In this document: positions 42,292-51,551 of the stretch, in pieces
Layout of the letters: each line of letters opens with the position of its first letter
Numbering within the stretch: position 1 is the stretch's first letter
Origin: Streptomyces sp. NWU339
GTDB taxonomy: Bacteria > Actinomycetota > Actinomycetes > Streptomycetales > Streptomycetaceae
Reading direction: 5' to 3'
NCBI RefSeq assembly: GCF_003143855.1
Contig: NZ_QFRK01000025.1
Coordinates: 32,743 to 96,742 of the forward strand
DNA: 64,000 nt
The notes under the pieces: generated by a model
The model's input: the letters and a program-made list of their open reading frames with translations, nothing else
Told to the model about the DNA's origin: nothing
Databases searched by the model: none
Translations under genes and position numbers: made by a program

Positions 42292-43068
42292 CTATTGCGC
42301 GCGCTCGCGGGCCAGCCGCGCCGCGTCCCGCAGGGACCCCTCGTGCGCGGGGCCGTGTCCGGGCAGCAGGAGGTCGCTCTCCAACTCGGCCAGGATGTCC
42401 AGCGAGGCGAGGGCGGTGGCCCGCTCGCGGTGGAACATGCCGGGCAGCAGTTGCGGTCCGCTCACCCGGGAGGTCGGGTGAGCGCTCACCAGGGCGTCGC
42501 CGGACACCACTGCCCCGGTGTCCGGGAGGTGGAAGGCACAGTGCCCGTCGGTGTGGCCGGGTGTGTGCACGGGGACCGGTCGGCCGGGCAGGTCGAGCGG
42601 GCGGGGCGGATCCGGCGCGTCGGACCGGGGTTCGGGCCGCGGGAACGGCTCGGGGGCGGTGACCGGAACGTGCGCCGTGCCGCCGGAGCGCAGCGCGTGC
42701 AGGGCCCAGGGCAGCACGCCCGGCCGCCAGCCGTTGCGCAGGATCTGCCCGACGGTCACCTGGTGCAGGAAGTCCCGGCGAACGTGCGGGACTTCGGCCT
42801 CATGGGCGTACACGGGGGTGCCGTACGTGGCCCGCAGGTACTCCGCGGAGCCCAGGTGGTCCGTGTGTGCGTGGGTGATCAGCACGGCCGCGACTGCCTC
42901 CGGTGCGCTGCCCACCTCCGCCAGGGACGCGAGGAGTCGCTCGCGGTCACCGGGGTAGCCGGTGTCGATCAGGGTGACGGCGTCCCCCTCCTGGAGGATC
43001 ACCCAGTTGGTGTTCGAGCCGTGCACCAGGTGGGTGCCGTCGGCCACGTGCCGCACATCTGCCCGCAT
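42292..43068 (-). CDS. MBL-fold metallo-hydrolase
   Basis: A 258-residue metallo-beta-lactamase-fold hydrolase. The zinc motif THAHTDH is at about 81-87, the next ligand His in VHTPGHTDGH (about 170), Asp in VVSGDALV and the last His in LLPGHGPAH. The NTNWVILQEGDAVTLIDTGY start is typical of the glyoxalase II-like branch. Substrate unknown. Confidence 0.88.
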   Translation of the reverse strand: MRADVRHVADGTHLVHGSNTNWVILQEGDAVTLIDTGYPGDRERLLASLAEVGSAPEAVAAVLITHAHTDHLGSAEYLRATYGTPVYAHEAEVPHVRRDFLHQVTVGQILRNGWRPGVLPWALHALRSGGTAHVPVTAPEPFPRPEPRSDAPDPPRPLDLPGRPVPVHTPGHTDGHCAFHLPDTGAVVSGDALVSAHPTSRVSGPQLLPGMFHRERATALASLDILAELESDLLLPGHGPAHEGSLRDAARLARERAQ

Positions 43069-43125
43069 GATCGCCCCGCGTTCTGCCGTCCTGGCGTCCT
43101 GTCTGGAGGTCACCAGCAAAGCAGA

Positions 43126-44370
43126 TCAGGACGCCGGCGGCCGGGTCGGACCCGGCCGTGTCGGAGCCGTCGTGGGGCGGGGCCGGGGCTGCGGGCGCAT
43201 CCCGAAGAGAAAGCGCGTCAGCCGCGTTCTGCGCACCCCGTACTCGTACACGGCGAGGATGACGGCCAGTGAGGCGGCGACGATCACCACGTACTTGACG
43301 GCCATCGGCGCGGACCAGCCGACCACGCCGTAGGCGAAGGCGACCACGACCGGCTGGTGCAGCACGTACAACGGCAGCGCGGCGAGCGCCAGATACCGGC
43401 CGTACCGACGGGCACCGGCGGTCGTGTCCGGTGCTCCCGAAGTCCCGTTCCGGGGCCGGTCCAGCAGGCCGAGGAGGGCCAGCACCCAGCACCAGCCCGC
43501 CGCCCCGAACGCCGCCCGGGTGAACAGCGCGAAAGGGGTCCATGCGGTGAAGGGGTCGTTCCCCGCGACGAATCCGGGCGCCGTCGCGGCGAACAGGAGC
43601 AGCCCGAGCACACCGGCCGAGACGACCGCGCGGCGCGTCAGGGCGCGGACGCGCTCGTCGTCGCCGAGCCCGAACCCGTACAGCAGGAACAGGAGATACG
43701 CCCAGCGGTTCCAGCCCGCGAAGCCCTCCTCCATGCCCAGCAGGGCGTTGACGGCGGCGAGCGGCAGCGCGGGCAGCAGGAGCAGCACCGGGTGGCGGCC
43801 CAGCGCGGGAACCATGTGCCCGGCGGCGGACGCCAGCGGTCCCGCGACCGGTGCGAGCAGCAGGCAGAAGGCGAGCAGCAGCACGACGAACCACAGGTGC
43901 CCGGTCTCGAAGTGGTCCCCCTCCAGGACGAAGGGAAAGTCGGCGAGGTCCGGACGGACCGTCAGGAAGCGTGGCCAGAACCGCCCGTACGGCTCGTCGT
44001 ACCCGGGGTCGGCCGCGCGCAGCCGCAGCCACTGCGGGAGCGGACACAGGACGACGGTGCCGAAGACCAGCGGGACGCCGAGGCGCAGCAGGCGCTCCCG
44101 GGCGAACCCCGCGGCCCCCCGGCGGCGGATCGAGTGCCGGGCGCCGAGACCGGCGACGAGGAACAGCATGGGCATCGCCCACACCACGCCGAACCCGGCG
44201 AGGACGGTCACCGCGCCGGTGGTCTGCGGGTTCTTGACGTAGAAGTCGTCGTCCGGGGAGAACACCAGGGCGGTGTGGAAGAAGACCAGGCCGAGGACGA
44301 CAAAGGCACGCAGCGCGTCCAGTTCGCCGCGCCGGCCGGTGCCGGCCGGCCGCCCGGTGTCCGCGCCCAT
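43126..44370 (-). CDS. acyltransferase 3 family membrane protein
   Basis: A 414-residue integral membrane protein with about 10 spans. The N-terminal RRGELDALRAFVVLGLVFFH carries the conserved Arg/His region of the acyltransferase 3 family, which O-acylates cell-surface sugars or exported metabolites. A further signature is FETGHLWFVVLLLAFCLLLA. The C-terminus is a Pro/Arg-rich cytoplasmic tail. Acceptor unknown. It is divergent from the TetR gene. Confidence 0.85.
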   Translation of the reverse strand: MGADTGRPAGTGRRGELDALRAFVVLGLVFFHTALVFSPDDDFYVKNPQTTGAVTVLAGFGVVWAMPMLFLVAGLGARHSIRRRGAAGFARERLLRLGVPLVFGTVVLCPLPQWLRLRAADPGYDEPYGRFWPRFLTVRPDLADFPFVLEGDHFETGHLWFVVLLLAFCLLLAPVAGPLASAAGHMVPALGRHPVLLLLPALPLAAVNALLGMEEGFAGWNRWAYLLFLLYGFGLGDDERVRALTRRAVVSAGVLGLLLFAATAPGFVAGNDPFTAWTPFALFTRAAFGAAGWCWVLALLGLLDRPRNGTSGAPDTTAGARRYGRYLALAALPLYVLHQPVVVAFAYGVVGWSAPMAVKYVVIVAASLAVILAVYEYGVRRTRLTRFLFGMRPQPRPRPTTAPTRPGPTRPPAS

Positions 44371-44502
44371 CCGCCCTCCCCGCAGGTGTGCGGTCCAGTG
44401 TGCGAGGAGCGGGGCGGGGGACGACAGGCTTCCGGCAGGACGTCGATGTCCACATGGGTGCTCCGATTCCGGCGAGACCCTTCTGGATACGCCGGTGCAT
44501 CG

Positions 44503-44518
44503 GATACGTTCGCGTATC
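44503..44518. promoter_or_regulatory. candidate TetR operator
   Basis: GATACG and CGTATC form a perfect dyad around TTCG, 17 bp upstream of the TetR start codon. A further GGATACG stands at 44485-44491. Confidence 0.6.
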
Positions 44519-44534
44519 GAACGGAGGGGGCGGC

Positions 44535-45194
44535 ATGACCGTGGACGGCGTGGCCGGGCGGGCGGCGACCGGGCGACGGGTGACCGGACGCCGGGCCCGC
44601 ACGCGCGCGAACCTCCTGAGGGCGGCGTTCTCCGTGTTCGCGGCCAAGGGCTTCGGGCACGTCTCGATCGAGGAGGTCTGCGAGGCCGCCGGCTACACCA
44701 GGGGCGCCTTCTACTCGAACTTCGCCGGCCTGGACGAACTCTTCTTCGCCCTGTACGCGGAGCGCGCCGAGCTCATCGCGGAGCAGGTCTCCTCGGCCCT
44801 CGCCCTGGACGGCCCCGACCTCGACGTGCCCGCCGCCGTGGACCGCGTCACCGAGGTGCTGCTGCTCGACCGGGACTGGCTGCTGGTGAAGACCGACTTC
44901 CTGGTGCACGCCGCCCGCGACCCCGAGGTGTCCCGCAGCCTGCTGGAACACCGCGCGCGGCTGCGCCGGGCCGTCGCGGACCGGCTGGCGCGGGCCCGCG
45001 GCCACACCGAACTGCCCGGCGTCCTCGGCACCGCCGAGGACGCCGCGCACGCCGTGGTCGCCGCCTACGACGGAGTCACCGTCCAACTGCTGCTGGACGG
45101 GGACGTCGCAGGCGCCCGCGCCTGGCTGAAACAACTGCTGACCGCGCTGCTCACCGACGGCAGCACCGAACCGGCCGCGCACCGACGCGGATGA
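44535..45194 (+). CDS. TetR-family transcriptional regulator
   Basis: A 219-residue regulator; ATG 44535 follows GGAGGGGGC. The helix-turn-helix is at about 20-65 (ANLLRAAFSVFAAKGFGHVS, IEEVCEAAGYTRGAFYSNFA). The C-terminal ligand domain ends with a dimer helix. It is followed after 17 bp by the flavoprotein dehydrogenase gene, so both are probably co-transcribed and controlled by the GATACG-TTCG-CGTATC dyad. Confidence 0.92.
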   Translation: MTVDGVAGRAATGRRVTGRRARTRANLLRAAFSVFAAKGFGHVSIEEVCEAAGYTRGAFYSNFAGLDELFFALYAERAELIAEQVSSALALDGPDLDVPAAVDRVTEVLLLDRDWLLVKTDFLVHAARDPEVSRSLLEHRARLRRAVADRLARARGHTELPGVLGTAEDAAHAVVAAYDGVTVQLLLDGDVAGARAWLKQLLTALLTDGSTEPAAHRRG

Positions 45195-45211
45195 GGAAGG
45201 GACTTCTCACC

Positions 45212-46885
45212 ATGGATGCCGACGTCATCGTCGTCGGAGCGGGTCTCGCGGGCCTGGTCGCCGCCCACGAACTGACCAGCCGGGGCCGCAGGGTCGCCCT
45301 CGTCGACCAGGAGAACGCCGCCAACCTCGGTGGGCAGGCCTTCTGGTCCTTCGGCGGGCTGTTCCTCGTCGGCTCCCCGGAGCAGCGGCGTCTCGGCATC
45401 AAGGACTCCTTCGAGCTCGCCTGGAACGACTGGCAGGGCAGCGCGGGATTCGACCGGCTCCAGGACGAGGACTCCTGGGCGGTGCGCTGGGCCCGTGCCT
45501 ACGTCGAGTGGGCGGCGGGGGAGAAGCGGTCCTGGCTGGCCGGGCACGGCATCTCGTTCCTGCCCACCGTCGGCTGGGCCGAGCGCGGCGACCTCCGCGC
45601 GGACGGCCACGGCAACACCGTGCCCCGCTTCCACATCGCCTGGGGCACCGGCACCGGCGTCGTCGACCCCTTCGTACGCCACGCCCGGCAGGCCGCGCGC
45701 GACGGGCTGCTCACCTTCCACCACCGTCACCGGGTCGACGAACTGGTCGTACAGGACGGCACCGCGCGCGGAGTGCGGGGCACCCTGTTGGCCCGGGACG
45801 ACGCACCGCGCGGTGTCGCCTCCAGCCGCGAGGCGGTCGGCGACTTCGAACTCACCGCCCAGGCCGTGATCGTCACCAGCGGAGGCATAGGCGCCGACCA
45901 CGACATCGTCCGCCGCCACTGGCCCGAGCGGCTCGGTACCCCGCCCCGGGAGATGATCACCGGAGTCCCGGCCCACGTGGACGGACGGATGCTCGACATC
46001 AGCGCCCGCGCGGGCGCGCGCCTGGTCAACCGGGACCGCATGTGGCACTACACCGAGGGCGTACGGAACTGGGACCCGATCTGGCCCGGTCACGGCATCC
46101 GCATCCTGCCCGGACCGTCCTCGATGTGGTTCGACGCCCTCGGCCGCCGGCTGCCCGAGCCCTGCCTGCCCGGTTACGACACCCTGGGCACGCTCGAGCA
46201 CCTGCGCACCACCGAGGACATCGCCGCCCACGACCACTCCTGGTTCATCCTCACCCAGAAGATCATCGAGAAGGAGTTCGCGCTCTCGGGCTCCGAACAG
46301 AACCCCGACATCACCGCCAAGGACCGGGCCCGGTTCCTGCGCGAACGCGTGCTGGGCAAGGGCGCCCCCGGCCCGGTCGACGCGTTCCTGCGCCGGGGCG
46401 CGGACTTCGTGACCGCCCCGACCCTGGAGCAACTCGTCGAGAGGATGAACGCCCTCACCGACAAGCCCCTGCTCGACGCGGCCGTCGTCCGCCGGCAGAT
46501 CGAGGCCCGCGACCTGCAGATCGCCAACCCCTACGCCAAGGACGCCCAGGTGCAGGGCATCCGCAACGCCCGCCGCTACATCGGCGACCGCCTCGGCCGT
46601 GTGGCCACCCCGCACCGCATCCTCGACCCCGCGGCCGGCCCGCTGATCGGCGTCAAGCTGCACATCCTCACCCGCAAGACCCTCGGCGGCATCCAGACCG
46701 ACCTCGACTCCCGCGCGCTGGACGGCGCGGGGCAGCCGATCGGGGGGCTGTACGCGGCGGGCGAGGTCGCGGGCTTCGGCGGCGGCGGCGTCCACGGCTA
46801 CAACGCCCTGGAGGGCACCTTCCTCGGCGGCTGCCTCTTCTCGGGGCGCGCGGCGGGACGGGCGGCGGCGCGGCAGACGGCGTAG
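45212..46885 (+). CDS. FAD-binding dehydrogenase, 3-ketosteroid dehydrogenase-like
   Basis: A 557-residue flavoprotein of the fumarate reductase/KstD superfamily. The dinucleotide motif VIVVGAGLAGLVAAHELTSR starts at residue 5; NLGGQAFWSFGGLFLV follows; the C-terminal FAD contact is GGLYAAGEVAGFGGGGVHGY, then NALEGTFLGGCLFSG. Actinobacterial proteins of this subtype are commonly annotated FAD-binding dehydrogenase; the substrate (steroid-like or other enone) is not known. ATG 45212 has GAAGGG upstream. Confidence 0.88.
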   Translation: MDADVIVVGAGLAGLVAAHELTSRGRRVALVDQENAANLGGQAFWSFGGLFLVGSPEQRRLGIKDSFELAWNDWQGSAGFDRLQDEDSWAVRWARAYVEWAAGEKRSWLAGHGISFLPTVGWAERGDLRADGHGNTVPRFHIAWGTGTGVVDPFVRHARQAARDGLLTFHHRHRVDELVVQDGTARGVRGTLLARDDAPRGVASSREAVGDFELTAQAVIVTSGGIGADHDIVRRHWPERLGTPPREMITGVPAHVDGRMLDISARAGARLVNRDRMWHYTEGVRNWDPIWPGHGIRILPGPSSMWFDALGRRLPEPCLPGYDTLGTLEHLRTTEDIAAHDHSWFILTQKIIEKEFALSGSEQNPDITAKDRARFLRERVLGKGAPGPVDAFLRRGADFVTAPTLEQLVERMNALTDKPLLDAAVVRRQIEARDLQIANPYAKDAQVQGIRNARRYIGDRLGRVATPHRILDPAAGPLIGVKLHILTRKTLGGIQTDLDSRALDGAGQPIGGLYAAGEVAGFGGGGVHGYNALEGTFLGGCLFSGRAAGRAAARQTA

Positions 46886-46916
46886 CCGGCGCGGCCGACC
46901 GGGGGCAGGGAGCGCG

Positions 46917-47267
46917 TCAGTCGTCGAGGAGGCGGGCCAGCACCTCGGCGTGGCTGGTGGCCGGCTCCCTGGCCGCGGTCAGCAGGGTCACCTGGCCCTT
47001 CGTCGCCAACTCCCGCACATGGTCCAGGAGTTCGACCGCCTCGGGAGCGGTGAGCTCCGCCTCGTAGCGCCCGCGGAACTCCTCGTACGGCCGCTCGCCC
47101 ATGTGGTACCAGCGGCGCAGTTCCGTCGACGGAGTCAGCCCCTTGGGCCATTCGTCCACGCGTGCCATGTCCTTCGCCAAGCCGCGCGGCCACAACCGGT
47201 CGACCAGGACGCGGACACCGTCGTCCGGCTCAGGCGGTTCGTAGACACGGCGCACGCGTACGCTCAT
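46917..47267 (-). CDS. DUF488 family protein
   Basis: A 116-residue cytoplasmic protein. VRVLVDRLWPRGLAKDMARV, WPKGLTPSTELRRWYHM and VTLLTAAREPATSHAEVL are the family signatures. DUF488 proteins are small, often conserved with stress genes, and their activity is not established. Confidence 0.88.
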   Translation of the reverse strand: MSVRVRRVYEPPEPDDGVRVLVDRLWPRGLAKDMARVDEWPKGLTPSTELRRWYHMGERPYEEFRGRYEAELTAPEAVELLDHVRELATKGQVTLLTAAREPATSHAEVLARLLDD

Positions 47268-47373
47268 GGTCGGCCTCCTCCCGTGGTCTTTCGGCGAGCC
47301 TAACGCCGCCCCCCGGTCCGGGCACGGCGGACAGAACGGCGGACGGGCAGGCCGGAACGGGGCCCCGCCCGCC

Positions 47374-47619
47374 TCAGGCGCGCCGCGCCTTCAGTCGGCG
47401 CTTCAGCGCGCGCCGCTCCGTCTCACTCGTGCCGCCCCACACCCCGAGGGACTGGCCCGAATCCATCGCCCAGTCGAGGCACTGCTGCCGGACGGGACAG
47501 CGCCGGCACACCGCCTTCGCCTGCTCCGTCTGGAGAAGGGCCGGGCCGGAGGTCCCGATCGGGAAGAAGAGGTCGGGATCCTCGTCCCGGCAGGCCGCGC
47601 GGGTCCGCCAGTCGTCCAT
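47374..47619 (-). CDS. WhiB-like (Wbl) iron-sulfur regulator
   Basis: An 81-residue Wbl protein. Four cluster Cys: RAACRDEDPDLFFP (Cys10) and AVCRRCPVRQQC (three Cys); then the GVWGG turn and a basic C-terminus (RRALKRRLKARRA) for DNA contact. Wbl proteins bind [4Fe-4S] and usually partner region 4 of the main sigma factor. Closest in pattern to WblE-type sequences. Start MDDWRTRAAC at 47619. Confidence 0.92.
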   Translation of the reverse strand: MDDWRTRAACRDEDPDLFFPIGTSGPALLQTEQAKAVCRRCPVRQQCLDWAMDSGQSLGVWGGTSETERRALKRRLKARRA

Positions 47620-47732
47620 GGGAAACCACCTGTGATCGGAGTGGATACGCACCCTGCGGGTGCCCTGTCCCTTACGGGTCACCTCTCGGTGCGCGATGAA
47701 ACAGCGGCTCCGGTGTCGTACGTCACCGTGGC

Positions 47733-47764
47733 CACGCCCGCCCGGCCGGTGACGGGCGGGCGTG
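47733..47764 (-). terminator. hairpin terminator after the LysR gene
   Basis: A perfect 12-bp inverted repeat (47733-47744 with 47753-47764) lies 8 bp beyond the LysR stop codon. Confidence 0.7.
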
Positions 47765-47772
47765 ACGCTCCC

Positions 47773-48669
47773 TCAACTCCGCAGCGCAGTCGCCGCAGTC
47801 GCCGCCACCGACTCGGCCACCGCCGCCAGGGCCGGGGAATCCAGCTTCCACTGCTGCCAGTACAGGGGCGCGTCGGCAGGGTGGTCCGGGGCGAAAACGA
47901 TGAGCCGGCCGGCCCGCAACAGGGGCTCGGCCTGCGTCTCGGGGACCATGCCCCAGCCCAGGCCCGCGGCGACCGCCTCGGCGAACCCCTCCGAGGTCGG
48001 AATGAGGTGCCGGCTCGTGCTCGCCCCGGTGCGGCCGCGGGTGAGCCGGCGCACGAAGGCGTCCTGGAAGTCGTCCCGCCGGTCGAAGGTCACCACGGGG
48101 GCCCGCGGCAGCGTCTCCTCCAGCGGCCCGGCGAGGTACCGCGCGGCGAACTCCGGGTTGGCCGCGGGGAGATAGCGCATCCGCCCCAGGGGCCGCACGG
48201 AGCAGCCCGGTACCGCCTCCGGCGACGAGGTCACCGCGGCCATCACCGTTCCCTCGCGCAGCAGGGCCGCGGTGTGGGACTCGTCCTCGCGGCGCAACTC
48301 GAAGGAGAGGCGCGGCTCGCCCGGTACCCGGGTGAGGGCCCCGAGGAACCAGGTCGCCAGGGAGTCCGCGTTCACCGCCACCGACACCCGGGTCGGCTCC
48401 CCGCCGGAGCCCAGCCCCAGCTCCGCGTACGCGTCCCGCTCCAGCCGGGCCACCTGGCGGGCGAGCCGCACCAGCACCTCTCCCGACTCGGTCGGTCGCA
48501 CCGGCCTGGTGCGCAGCAGCAGCACCCGTCCGGTGCGCTGCTCCAGCGCCTTCACCCGCTGGCTGACCGCGGAGGGCGTCACGTGCAGGGCTGCCGCGGC
48601 CGCGTCGAACGTGCCCTCGTCCACCACGGCGAGCAGGGTCCGTACCTGGTCGAGCGGGAGGTCGTCCAT
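47773..48669 (-). CDS. LysR-family regulator, ArgP/LysG type
   Basis: A 298-residue regulator: helix-turn-helix at about 5-60 (LAVVDEGTFDAAAAALHVTP, SAVSQRVKALEQRTG), effector domain beyond. It diverges from an ArgO/LysE-type exporter gene across 69 bp, as in the ArgP-ArgO and LysG-LysE pairs, where basic amino acids induce export. The specific ligand, Lys or Arg, is inferred from context only. Confidence 0.9.
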   Translation of the reverse strand: MDDLPLDQVRTLLAVVDEGTFDAAAAALHVTPSAVSQRVKALEQRTGRVLLLRTRPVRPTESGEVLVRLARQVARLERDAYAELGLGSGGEPTRVSVAVNADSLATWFLGALTRVPGEPRLSFELRREDESHTAALLREGTVMAAVTSSPEAVPGCSVRPLGRMRYLPAANPEFAARYLAGPLEETLPRAPVVTFDRRDDFQDAFVRRLTRGRTGASTSRHLIPTSEGFAEAVAAGLGWGMVPETQAEPLLRAGRLIVFAPDHPADAPLYWQQWKLDSPALAAVAESVAATAATALRS

Positions 48670-48738
48670 CACATCGGCTAAGGGTACGTAAGAATCATTA
48701 GCTGTACTGCGCCGGGTGGTGCCTCTAGCGTCCTCGGC

Positions 48739-49356
48739 ATGAACAGCGCCCTGACCACGGCCGCCGCCGGATTCGGCACCGGCCTCTCCCTGATCGTCGC
48801 CATCGGCGCCCAGAACGCCTTCGTCCTGCGCCAGGGCGTCCGCCGGGAGGCGGTTCTCGCCGTCGTCGGCATCTGCGCCGTGTCCGACGCGGCCCTCATC
48901 GCCCTCGGCGTCGGCGGGGTCGATGCGCTGGTCGTGGCGTGGCCCGGCGCGCTGACGGCGGTCGGCTGGATCGGCGGCCTGTTCCTGCTCGGCTACGGCC
49001 TCCTGGCCGCGCGCCGGGTGATCCGGCCGGGCGGGGCCGGGCTGCGGGCGGAGGGCGAGGCCGTGAGTTCGCGCCGTCGCGCCGTGCTCACCTGCCTGGC
49101 GATGACCTGGCTCAACCCGCACGTCTACCTCGACACCGTGTTCCTGCTGGGCTCGGTCGCCGCCGACCACGGGCCGCTGCGCTGGACGTTCGGCCTCGGC
49201 GCCGTGCTGGCCAGCCTCTGCTGGTTCGCCGCCCTCGGCTTCGGGGCCAGGCTGCTGAGCCGTTTCCTGGCCCGGCCCACCGCCTGGCGGATCCTGGACG
49301 GCCTGGTCGCGACCACCATGATCGTCCTCGGCGGCACGCTCATCGCCGGCAGCTGA
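48739..49356 (+). CDS. LysE/ArgO family basic amino-acid exporter
   Basis: A 205-residue membrane protein with six predicted helices. The N-terminal GTGLSLIVAIGAQNAFVLRQG and MTWLNPHVYLDTVFLLGSV are signatures of ArgO/LysE exporters of arginine or lysine. It is divergent from the LysR gene that probably activates it. Confidence 0.9.
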   Translation: MNSALTTAAAGFGTGLSLIVAIGAQNAFVLRQGVRREAVLAVVGICAVSDAALIALGVGGVDALVVAWPGALTAVGWIGGLFLLGYGLLAARRVIRPGGAGLRAEGEAVSSRRRAVLTCLAMTWLNPHVYLDTVFLLGSVAADHGPLRWTFGLGAVLASLCWFAALGFGARLLSRFLARPTAWRILDGLVATTMIVLGGTLIAGS

Positions 49357-49433
49357 TACGGCGGGCGGGTGCCGCCACCGGTCCTGCCATAGTGAACCCC
49401 GGCAAAAAGATGTAGTCACCAACCGGGACGGTC

Positions 49434-50792
49434 GTGGACACCAGCGAGAGCAGTACCGAACCCCAGGCCGAGGAGCCCGCCCCCGAGCGGGCCGTGCCGG
49501 GTCCGTCAGGCCCGTCGGATCCGTCGCGTACGGCAGGCCCTTCCGGGCAGTCCCGGCCGCGCGGCCTGCGCCGGTGGGCCATGGACACCCGACCCCTGCG
49601 CCGCCCGGCCTACCGCCGGCTGTGGGCGTCCACCGCCGTCACGGCGGTCGGCAGCCAGCTCACCGCCGTGGCCGTGCCCAAGCAGATCTACGACATCACC
49701 GGCTCCTCCGCCTGGGTCGGCGCCGCGAGCCTGGCGGGTCTGCTGCCGCTGATCGTGTTCGCCCTGTGGGGCGGCGCGATCGCCGACGCCATGGACCGTC
49801 GCAAGCTCCTGCTGATCACCAACACCGGGATCGCCGTCACCTCGGTCCTGTTCTGGGCGCAGGCCGTCACCGGCCTGGACTCCGTCGCCGTGCTCATGGT
49901 CCTGCTCGCGGTGCAGCAGGCGTTCTGGGGACTGAACGCCCCGGCCCGCAGCGCCTCCATCGCCCGCCTGGTCCCCGAGGAGGAGCTGCCCGCCGCCAAC
50001 GCCCTGGGCTCCACCGTCATGCAGACCGGCCAGATCGCCGGACCGCTGCTCGCGGGTGCGCTCATCCCGGTGGTCGGGCTGGCGGAGCTCTATCTGATCG
50101 ACGCGCTGGCGCTGTGCGTCACGGTGTGGGCGGTCCACCGTCTGCCCGCCCTGCCGCCGCTCGACGCGACGGTGGCGCGGCGCGCGGGCCTCCGGGAGAT
50201 CCTGGACGGATTCCGCTACATCTCCGGGCACGCGGTGCTGCTGCTGTCGTTCGTGGCGGACATCGTCGCCATGGTCCTCGGCATGCCCCGGGCCCTGTTC
50301 CCGCAGCTCGCCGCCGAGACCTACGCGTCCTACGACGAGGGGTTCGCGCTGGGGCTGCTGTTCGCCGCCATCCCGATCGGCGCGGTGGCGGGCGGACTGT
50401 TCTCCGGCGCGTTCTCCCGGGCCCGCCGGCACGGCTGGATGGTCATCGGATCCGTGGTGGTGTGGGGCGTCGCCGTCACGGGGTTCGGGCTCAGCGACAG
50501 CCTCTGGATCGCCGTGGCCTTCCTCGCCGTCGCCGGGATCGCGGACATGGTCTCGATGGTCTTCCGCGGGGCGATCCTGCTCTCCGTCGCGACCGACGAG
50601 ATGCGCGGCCGGATGCAGGGCGTCTTCACCGTCGTCGTCGCGGGCGGTCCCCGGCTCGCCGACGTCCTGCACGGTACCGCCGGTTCCGCCTTCGGCCCCC
50701 GTACGGCGGTGGCGGGCGGCGGGCTCCTGGTCGTCGTGGTGATGCTCGCCCTGGCCGCCGCGATGCCGGCGCTGCGCCGCTACCGCGTGTGA
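49434..50792 (+). CDS. MFS transporter (enterobactin exporter EntS-like)
   Basis: A 452-residue major facilitator with a Pro/Ser-rich cytoplasmic N-terminus (about 60 residues) and 10-12 spans. YRRLWASTAVTAVGSQLTAV, AIADAMDRRKLLLITN (the loop 2-3 motif) and EEELPAANALGSTVMQTGQI place it in the EntS/DHA3 branch. Cargo unknown. GTG 49434 start. Confidence 0.87.
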   Translation: MDTSESSTEPQAEEPAPERAVPGPSGPSDPSRTAGPSGQSRPRGLRRWAMDTRPLRRPAYRRLWASTAVTAVGSQLTAVAVPKQIYDITGSSAWVGAASLAGLLPLIVFALWGGAIADAMDRRKLLLITNTGIAVTSVLFWAQAVTGLDSVAVLMVLLAVQQAFWGLNAPARSASIARLVPEEELPAANALGSTVMQTGQIAGPLLAGALIPVVGLAELYLIDALALCVTVWAVHRLPALPPLDATVARRAGLREILDGFRYISGHAVLLLSFVADIVAMVLGMPRALFPQLAAETYASYDEGFALGLLFAAIPIGAVAGGLFSGAFSRARRHGWMVIGSVVVWGVAVTGFGLSDSLWIAVAFLAVAGIADMVSMVFRGAILLSVATDEMRGRMQGVFTVVVAGGPRLADVLHGTAGSAFGPRTAVAGGGLLVVVVMLALAAAMPALRRYRV

Positions 50793-50825
50793 GGCACGAC
50801 CGGGCCGTACGGGGCGCCAGGGGGG

Positions 50826-51281
50826 CTACAGTGCACGGTGCCCGCGCGTCGTGTGCGGCTCCATCAGCCGCACCCGCGTCGCCTCCAGCCGGTGCGCGAG
50901 GATCTCGGCGACGCAGCGCACCAGCGTCAGCCCGAGCTCCGGGTCCTCCTCGCACAGCCGGAGCACGGCCGCCGCGTCGAACTCGTAGGCGCGGACCGGA
51001 CTGAACGCCTCGGCGCCGAAGTCCCACCGGTGGGGCGGGAACAGCCAGGACCAGCCCAGCAGGTCGCCCGCGCCGAGGGTGGCGACCGTCACCCGGCGCA
51101 GGTCGTTCACCCGCTGGTCGAGGGAGACCGCACCGGAACGGACGACCCAGAAACGGTCGGCGGTGCCCCCGGCCTCGAAGATCCGGGTGTCCTCCGGGAA
51201 GACCACCTCCCGCGCGAGTTCCATCAGACGTCGGCGCTGAGGCGGGGGGAGGGCCGTCAGGAGTTTGATCGCGTTGGTCAT
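50826..51281 (-). CDS. stand-alone cyclic-nucleotide-binding (Crp-like) domain protein, no DNA-binding domain
   Basis: A 151-residue protein consisting of a cNMP-binding beta-roll (FPEDTRIFEAGGTADRFWVV, SGAVSLDQRV, TVATLGAGDLLGWSWLFPPH) and the following helix (LRLCEEDPELGLTLVRCVA). It ends about where Crp would begin its helix-turn-helix. The phosphate-binding cassette is unusual (GWSWLFPPHRW instead of GE...RxA), so nucleotide binding is doubtful. Role unknown. Confidence 0.83.
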   Translation of the reverse strand: MTNAIKLLTALPPPQRRRLMELAREVVFPEDTRIFEAGGTADRFWVVRSGAVSLDQRVNDLRRVTVATLGAGDLLGWSWLFPPHRWDFGAEAFSPVRAYEFDAAAVLRLCEEDPELGLTLVRCVAEILAHRLEATRVRLMEPHTTRGHRAL

Positions 51282-51369
51282 GAGGCAGGGCTCCTCGCCG
51301 GGCGTTCGGTACCGGTGCCTACGTCCATTGGAGCCGCTGCCGCCGTCCGGGGCACTTCGGCATGTAAAA

Positions 51370-51401
51370 GCCCTGGCTGGACGGGGGAAGCCAGCCAGGG
51401 C
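51370..51401. terminator. hairpin flanked by TAAAA on both sides
   Basis: An 11-bp perfect inverted repeat (51370-51380 with 51391-51401), bordered by GTAAAA on both sides, lies between the 73-aa gene and the cNMP-binding gene. It is either the terminator of the former or a 5' leader structure of the latter. Confidence 0.55.
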
Positions 51402-51551
51402 GGTAAAAGGTGGTGGAGGGAGGACGGGCGTCGACTCCGTCACCACTTATGGGTGAACGATAAACCATCTGTGCGGATGTGCGCCGCCAGAACCAGGTCA
51501 CGTGACCTGTTTCACTTCTGCAGATCCGGGAGCGGTCCCGGAACCGGCCGG

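Noticed and set aside
48684..48689. GGGTAC in the LysR-exporter spacer.
   Set aside because: No GNNT at 14-16 bp upstream, so not counted as a stress-sigma promoter.
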